NCBI GenBank assembly: GCA_017590115.1
Contig: JAGGNK010006448.1
Coordinates: 7,736,099-7,800,098, forward strand
Length of the DNA: 64,000 nt
Source: Montifringilla adamsi
Taxonomy: Eukaryota; Chordata; Aves; Passeriformes; Passeridae
Direction of reading: 5' to 3'
Under the pieces are notes generated by a model. The model saw nothing but the letters and a program-made list of their open reading frames with translations. It was not told the origin of the DNA and searched no databases. Of the stretch, positions 62,156 through 64,000 are shown piece by piece; position 1 is the stretch's first letter, and the number at the start of each line of letters is the position of its first letter. Position numbers and translations under genes: made by a program.

Positions 62156-62954
62156 GAAACATATTTAAAAAAATCAGATTTTTTTGAATTAAGAAAGAAT
62201 TAAAAAAAGAGAAAGAAAAAAATAATACATCTCTGTAGTTACTCATTACCAATGAAGGTATCCTAACATGGCTCTGAACAATTCTGTGAAACCACAAAGA
62301 CTCCCTACAAATGTGCTTTCTTAAAGTATGCTTCCTTAAAATTAAGGTGATTTGAAGATAAGAATTATGTTTAAGGAGTGTAGGAGCACTCATGGTGTTC
62401 AAAAATGATCCAGAGCCAAAAATTACATAGTATGGACACAACTTCAATCTGCCTTAGAAAGTTTTATCCCTGTTGGGAGAAGACAAATGGTGCTTACAAA
62501 CATAAGCTAGCTCATGCCACTTACCCTCAGAGTCTTAGATAGTTGTTACCCATCCTTTATGCAACATCTCAGACACTTTCAATGTTCTCCTCTCCAGAGA
62601 GCTACACCATTGTCTTCTATCTACATCATTTGATAGCTGGAAGAAATGCTTGGCATTCACAGACAGCTGGAGTTTCTGGGTTCATGTGAATAGCATAGAC
62701 AGGTGGTATGCAAGCTTTCCAAGTCTGAGAGAATCAACAATGCTATCTTTATCGTGTAGTATTTTGTATTGACTTCTGCTTCTACAGACAGAGAGTCCAT
62801 GATTTGCAATTCAGAGATCAGAGGATGAAGGAAGCCCTGCTGGCAGTGATGCAGACAAAAATTACATATGTGTTGGGGATCTCATAACTTTTATGGAAAA
62901 TTATCTCATATCTCTTTCTTTAGAGAAATTATTCCATTAAGTTTGGAAGGTCTG
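62156..62954. other. No recognised gene
   Basis: The first 70 bases continue A-rich. The rest has no recognised coding region or repeat. Confidence 0.5.
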
Positions 62955-63140
62955 TTACTTAGATGTTTGGACTAGACATATCTTCCTGGTAAGCATGAAG
63001 ACAATAATTTGTCATGAAGTGAACAATTTTTCAGGCTCTTGTTAACATTACTTAGATGTTTGGACTAGACATATCTTCCTGGTAAGCATGAAGACAATAA
63101 TTTGTCATGAAGTGAACAGTTTTTTCAAGCTCTTGTTAAC
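62955..63140 (+). repeat. Recent tandem duplication, about 93-bp unit x2
   Basis: The unit at 62955-63047 (starting TTACTTAGATGTTTGG) is repeated at 63048-63140. Only a few differences are seen, near the 3' end of the unit (ACAATTTTTCAGG against ACAGTTTTTTCAAG). A degenerate third echo (ATGAAGCTCTTGTAAC) follows at about 63143-63160. The near identity points to a young event or an assembly artefact. Confidence 0.95.
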
Positions 63141-64000
63141 GCCATGAAGCTCTTGTAACACTATGAAGCCTCATAGAAAGGGAGGAACAATTTAATATAA
63201 ATGATTCAGACATAATTGAATAAGGAATAAAACTTGTGGACATGTCATATCTGTTCCAGCGGTATTTTCAAGTTCATTATTATGTTTCAGAAATTGCATA
63301 CAAAATATTATCAACCTTAACTTCAGCAAGGTTCAACAAGAACTCTTAAATGCTCCTGAGGAATGCTACCTACATTTTCACTGAATGATCAGTAAGTGCT
63401 TTTATTTAGTATTTCAAAGTGATGCTAAAGATTTCACTCTGTGAGTGCTTCTATATTCTGCTCCAGGTGCAATGTACCATAATTCCCTGGCGTACACAGG
63501 GTACATTTAATCCACAGCACTTTTATCCTGCTTGATTTCAACAGCTTTACACTGATATTCCCCTGAAGCATTTATTTTGTTTGCTTGCTCGTGAGCCTTG
63601 CTGATATTGTACCAGGTGCATCTCATAAGGCCATTACACTTGAAAGATAATGATACAAAAATCGTGGGTACGCGAACTGTAGTTTTGCAGAGAGAAATAG
63701 AGGTTAACACTTCTCTGAAGTGATCTTTCCAGTCATCATCAAACAAAAACTGTTCTTCTTGACAGAAAGCTTTCTGATAGACACCTGTAGCCCTTCTGCC
63801 AATCTTCCCAAGATTTTTGGGCTAAATTTATTTTTGCCTGCATGTAATAATAGGAGCATCTGTCAAGAAGCACTACGACAGCTCAGTGGGCATAAAAAGA
63901 CAAAATAATTTCCAAAGCATTGTTGAATTCACTAACACTTCATTTTTATAGATGTGTGAAGAAAGAGACAATGAATATTTTGGAAGGGCAGGAATTTTCC
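63141..64000. other. No recognised gene
   Basis: The open frames at 63507-63746 (minus) and 63720-63908 (plus) overlap in opposite directions and match nothing I know. No repeat was recognised after the tandem duplication. Confidence 0.5.

Noticed and set aside
61977..62447. 156-codon minus-strand frame with a long Phe run
   Set aside because: The Phe run is the complement of poly(A). The remaining sequence has no recognisable domain.
1..64000. CRISPR array, prokaryotic operon or phage-like organisation
   Set aside because: No regularly spaced direct repeats with unique spacers, no tightly packed genes and no ribosome-binding-site pattern. The CR1 and LTR content shows a vertebrate nuclear genome.

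Overview
This window looks like non-coding nuclear DNA from a vertebrate, most probably a bird and perhaps a neoavian one. It is AT-rich and CpG-poor, I see no CpG island, and no reading frame can be defended as a host protein. The assignment rests on the repeats: fragments of CR1 LINEs, the dominant avian retroposon, on both strands, and one degraded LTR that I recognise from memory as a common avian endogenous-retrovirus LTR. CR1 is also abundant in crocodilians and turtles, so 'bird' is an inference. No SINE, tRNA, rRNA, CRISPR array or bacterial-type operon was seen.

Layout. 1-24.8 kb is repeat-poor AT-rich sequence with microsatellites: a GAAAAA array near 2.1 kb, CA near 6.1 kb and twin TG arrays near 17.4 kb, plus small hairpins and one exact 24-bp tandem duplication. 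24.8-36.5 kb is the richest part. It holds a CR1 reverse-transcriptase fragment (24.83-25.20 kb), a rare CR1 ORF1-like 5' remnant followed by a CR1 3' end (27.53-29.32 kb) interrupted by a GGAA microsatellite, a TA/TG array (32.46 kb), a minus-strand CR1 3' end (33.28-33.60 kb), a long T/G tract (34.78-35.06 kb) and the best CR1 copy (35.33-36.45 kb). 36.5-64 kb is again mostly unannotatable. It contains a G-quadruplex-like tract (40.0 kb), a third plus-strand CR1 (46.83-47.46 kb), an LTR fragment (54.71-55.34 kb), a minus-strand CR1 fragment (61.03-61.24 kb), a 45-base poly(A) tract (62.02 kb) and a recent 93-bp tandem duplication (62.96-63.14 kb).

The window is therefore either intergenic or inside a large intron. 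No genes cooperate here. All CR1 copies seen are truncated, frameshifted or missing catalytic residues, and the LTR has no internal retroviral region beside it. I found no convincing new biological system. The most useful leads are the CR1 ORF1-containing composite, an unidentified degenerate reading frame on the minus strand near 50.4-50.85 kb, the long purine tracts, and the recurrent T/G- or A/C-rich low-complexity blocks.
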